DNA from: Sulfidibacterium sp046706345
GTDB taxonomy: Bacteria; Bacteroidota; Bacteroidia; Bacteroidales; F082
NCBI GenBank assembly: GCA_046706345.1
Contig: JBJKPL010000132.1
Span: 1 to 6,726, forward strand
DNA length: 6,726 nucleotides
Direction of reading: 5' to 3'
Shown: one piece after another, positions 5,239 through 6,726 of the stretch
Layout of the letters: each line of letters begins with the position of its first letter
Position numbering within the stretch: position 1 is the first letter of the stretch
Program-made: the position numbers and the translations under genes
The notes under the pieces: generated by a model
What the model saw: the letters and a program-made list of their open reading frames with translations, nothing else
Database searches by the model: none
Told to the model about the DNA's origin: nothing

Positions 5239-5838
5239 ATGAAGAAACTGAAAATGGAGATTGTAGGGATGTCTTATAGCCAATCACAAAGCGGGGCTTA
5301 TGCTTTGATTCTGGGAGTCGTCGGGATGGAAAAACGACTTCCGATCATTATCGGCGGCTTCGAGGCCCAGGCCATAGCCATCGAACTGGAGAAGATGAAG
5401 CCCACACGGCCCCTGACCCATGATCTGTTCAAGAATTTTTCACAGCATTTTGGCGTAAACATCGTTGAAGTCGTCATCAACAAATTCGAGGAAGGGATCT
5501 TTTTTTCCAAACTGGTGTGCGAGAAAGACGGGGAAGTTACCGAGATCGACAGCAGAACCTCCGATGCCATCGCCCTGGCACTGCGCTTCGGATGCCCTAT
5601 CTATGCCTTTGAATCCATCATCGAGGAAGCCGGCATCTTTATGGAGAGCGAAAATCAGGAGCAGGGAAAAGACCCTGAGGTCGAAGAAGAAGATTTTTCC
5701 GATGACGAACCCGGCGCCTATGAGGAATTCCTGCTCGAAGAACTGGAAGAGAAACTGAAGAAATCCATCGCCGAAGAAAACTACGAAGAAGCCTCGCGCC
5801 TGCGCGATGAGATCAAAAAGCGGAAGAAGAAATTATAA
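5239..5838 (+). CDS. Bifunctional nuclease family protein (DUF151) with UVR tail
   Basis: The 199-residue protein is probably cytoplasmic. Residues about 3-133 form the DUF151 bifunctional nuclease domain, recognised from LPIIIGGFEAQAIAIELE (34-51), RPLTHDLF (57-64), and SRTSDAIALALRFGCPIYA (105-123). Residues 136-160 are a strongly acidic linker. Residues about 165-199 form a UVR motif (EEKLKKSIAEENYEEASRLRDE), a helical hairpin known from UvrB and UvrC, where it mediates protein contact. DNase and RNase activities have been reported for some family members, mainly plant ones; the bacterial role is poorly defined, so activity here is inferred. From memory, Bacteroidota homologues often lie near nucleoside transporter genes, and here a NupG-type gene follows, but convergently. 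The ATG at 5239 starts right at the conserved N-terminus (MKKLKMEIVGMSYS). It has its own promoter candidate and terminator, so it is probably monocistronic. Confidence 0.92.
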   Translation: MKKLKMEIVGMSYSQSQSGAYALILGVVGMEKRLPIIIGGFEAQAIAIELEKMKPTRPLTHDLFKNFSQHFGVNIVEVVINKFEEGIFFSKLVCEKDGEVTEIDSRTSDAIALALRFGCPIYAFESIIEEAGIFMESENQEQGKDPEVEEEDFSDDEPGAYEEFLLEELEEKLKKSIAEENYEEASRLRDEIKKRKKKL

Positions 5839-5855
5839 TTGAAACCGAAGCCACG

Positions 5856-5886
5856 GCCGCCCGGGATTCCCTGAGGCGGTTTTTTA
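5856..5886 (+). terminator. Intrinsic terminator of nuclease-family gene
   Basis: GCCGCC (5856-5861) pairs with GGCGGT (5875-5880, one G-U pair), and an inner GGG/CCC (5863-5865, 5869-5871) can extend the fold. A run of T follows (5880-5885). It starts 18 bases after the stop codon at 5838, which suits a terminator for the plus-strand gene. Confidence 0.65.
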
Positions 5887-5888
5887 TT

Positions 5889-5944
5889 GTTCAAAGGGTC
5901 AAAGTTTCAAAAGTTCAAAAGGTCAAAGGCTCAAGCGTTCAGCG
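5889..5944 (+). repeat. Octamer tandem repeat, 7 units
   Basis: Seven exact-length 8-bp units follow the terminator: GTTCAAAG, GGTCAAAG, TTTCAAAA, GTTCAAAA, GGTCAAAG, GCTCAAGC and GTTCAGCG, consensus GTTCAAAG. The same family occurs at 134-173 and, inverted, at 2298-2321. No gene overlaps it. Confidence 0.8.
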
Positions 5945-6023
5945 TTTCCGGTCACGCCGTCCCCTTCAATTATACACGGATTCTTATCCTGGTTATGATC
6001 TGTTAAGATCGTAAGGTCAAAAA

Positions 6024-6058
6024 CTTCCGTCTTCGGTCTTCCGACTTCTGACTTCCGA
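6024..6058 (+). repeat. Heptamer tandem repeat, 5 units
   Basis: Five 7-bp units read CTTCCGT, CTTCGGT, CTTCCGA, CTTCTGA and CTTCCGA, with a decayed sixth (6059-6065). The array lies in the convergent spacer between the nuclease-family gene and the symporter gene, 26 bases from the symporter stop codon. No hairpin terminator for the symporter is visible here. Confidence 0.75.
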
Positions 6059-6090
6059 CTTTATGAACTTAAGTCACCTTAGCTCACTTC

Positions 6091-6726
6091 TCAGTGCTGC
6101 ACATTGGCAATCTTATTCGGATTGTGTTTGTATTTGAACAGGATCATGAACAGCACGCCGACGATCAGGGAATAGGCAGAGAAGGTAAACCAGATATGCG
6201 GCCAGTGGCGGATGCCATTGTGGGTGAAGTAATCCACGACCCACCCGCTGGCCATGCCGCCGAAGAAAGCACCGAAGCCGTTGGTCATGATCATGAACAG
6301 ACCCTGGGCGCTGGCACGGATCTCGGGTTTGGCTTCCATCTCCACAAACAGGGAACCTGAAATATTGAAGAAATCAAACGCCATCCCGTAAATGATCATC
6401 GAGAGCACCAGGAACACAAAGCCGATCCCGTCGGGACTGCCGATACCGAAAAGGCCAAACCGGAACACCCAGGCGAACATACTCATCAGCATCACTTTCT
6501 TGATGCCAAAACGCTTCAGGAAAAACGGAATGGTCAGGATGAACAGCGTCTCCGACATCTGCGATACCGACATCAGGATGCTGGGATGCTGCACGGCAAA
6601 CGACCGGCTGAATTTGGTGGCAAAGTCATGCAGGAACGGCTCACCGAAAGTATTCGTGATCTGCAGGGAAGCGCCCAGCAGCATGGAGAATATGAAAAAG
6701 ATACTCATTTTGCGCTGCTTGAACAG
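6091..6726 (-). CDS. nupG: NupG-type nucleoside:H+ symporter, C-terminal half
   Basis: This partial gene lacks its 5' end, which lies beyond position 6726. The visible 211 residues correspond to the second half of a protein of about 418 residues in the NupG/XapB family of the major facilitator superfamily, inner-membrane symporters that import nucleosides with protons. Six hydrophobic segments (about 8-25, 48-70, 76-97, 101-127, 137-163, 177-197 of the fragment) form the C-terminal six-helix bundle. Family stretches I recognise include SQMSETLFILTIPFFL, YGMAFDFFNISGS, RASAQGLFMIMTNGFG and the ending FKYKH. The ATG at 6708 is internal: the frame stays open to the edge and LFKQRK before it also fits the family. 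Substrate choice (broad nucleosides versus xanthosine) cannot be read from this half. It is convergent with the nuclease-family gene. Confidence 0.92.
   Translation of the reverse strand: MFKQRKMSIFFIFSMLLGASLQITNTFGEPFLHDFATKFSRSFAVQHPSILMSVSQMSETLFILTIPFFLKRFGIKKVMLMSMFAWVFRFGLFGIGSPDGIGFVFLVLSMIIYGMAFDFFNISGSLFVEMEAKPEIRASAQGLFMIMTNGFGAFFGGMASGWVVDYFTHNGIRHWPHIWFTFSAYSLIVGVLFMILFKYKHNPNKIANVQH

Noticed and set aside
5997..6010. GATCT-GTTA-AGATC mini hairpin
   Set aside because: A 5-bp stem is common by chance and no T run or conserved context supports a function.

Overview
The window looks like a chromosomal segment from a member of the Bacteroidota. This is an inference from several signs: a Sec signal peptide ending in the Bacteroidota-typical SAQ, weak or absent Shine-Dalgarno sequences, -7 boxes close to the Bacteroidota form TAnnTTTG, a TPR plus TonB-C-terminal-like secreted protein, and spacers filled with short palindromes and tandem repeats. 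Four genes are supported, and the last runs off the right edge.

Layout. Positions 1-668 hold no convincing gene, only repeats. A visibly AT-rich gene (669-1550, +) encodes a secreted protein with a TPR-like N-terminal half and a TonB-type C-terminal domain. Positions 1551-2540 are about 1 kb of gene-free DNA packed with repeats: three nested-palindrome hairpins, a 12-unit array of 21-bp repeats lying between two of those hairpins, a GC-rich palindromic element also found upstream of the secreted-protein gene, a 12-bp hairpin, octamer repeats, and a 26-bp sequence matching 211-236 in inverted orientation. Then come a strong intrinsic terminator and hppA (2541-4934, -), a membrane H+-translocating pyrophosphatase of a divergent, probably K+-independent type. 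A spacer of about 300 bp carries outward promoters for hppA and for a bifunctional-nuclease-family protein with a UVR tail (5239-5838, +). That gene ends at a terminator, followed by octamer and heptamer repeats. The window closes with the C-terminal half of a NupG-type nucleoside:H+ symporter (6091-6726, -).

How the genes may work together. hppA would store pyrophosphate energy as a proton gradient, and a NupG-type symporter would spend such a gradient on nucleoside uptake. The neighbouring putative nuclease makes a nucleic-acid or nucleoside theme possible. The genes are on different transcripts, so this is only suggestive. I found no phage, CRISPR, transposase or defence gene. The least explained content is the layered repeat architecture, especially at 1551-2400.
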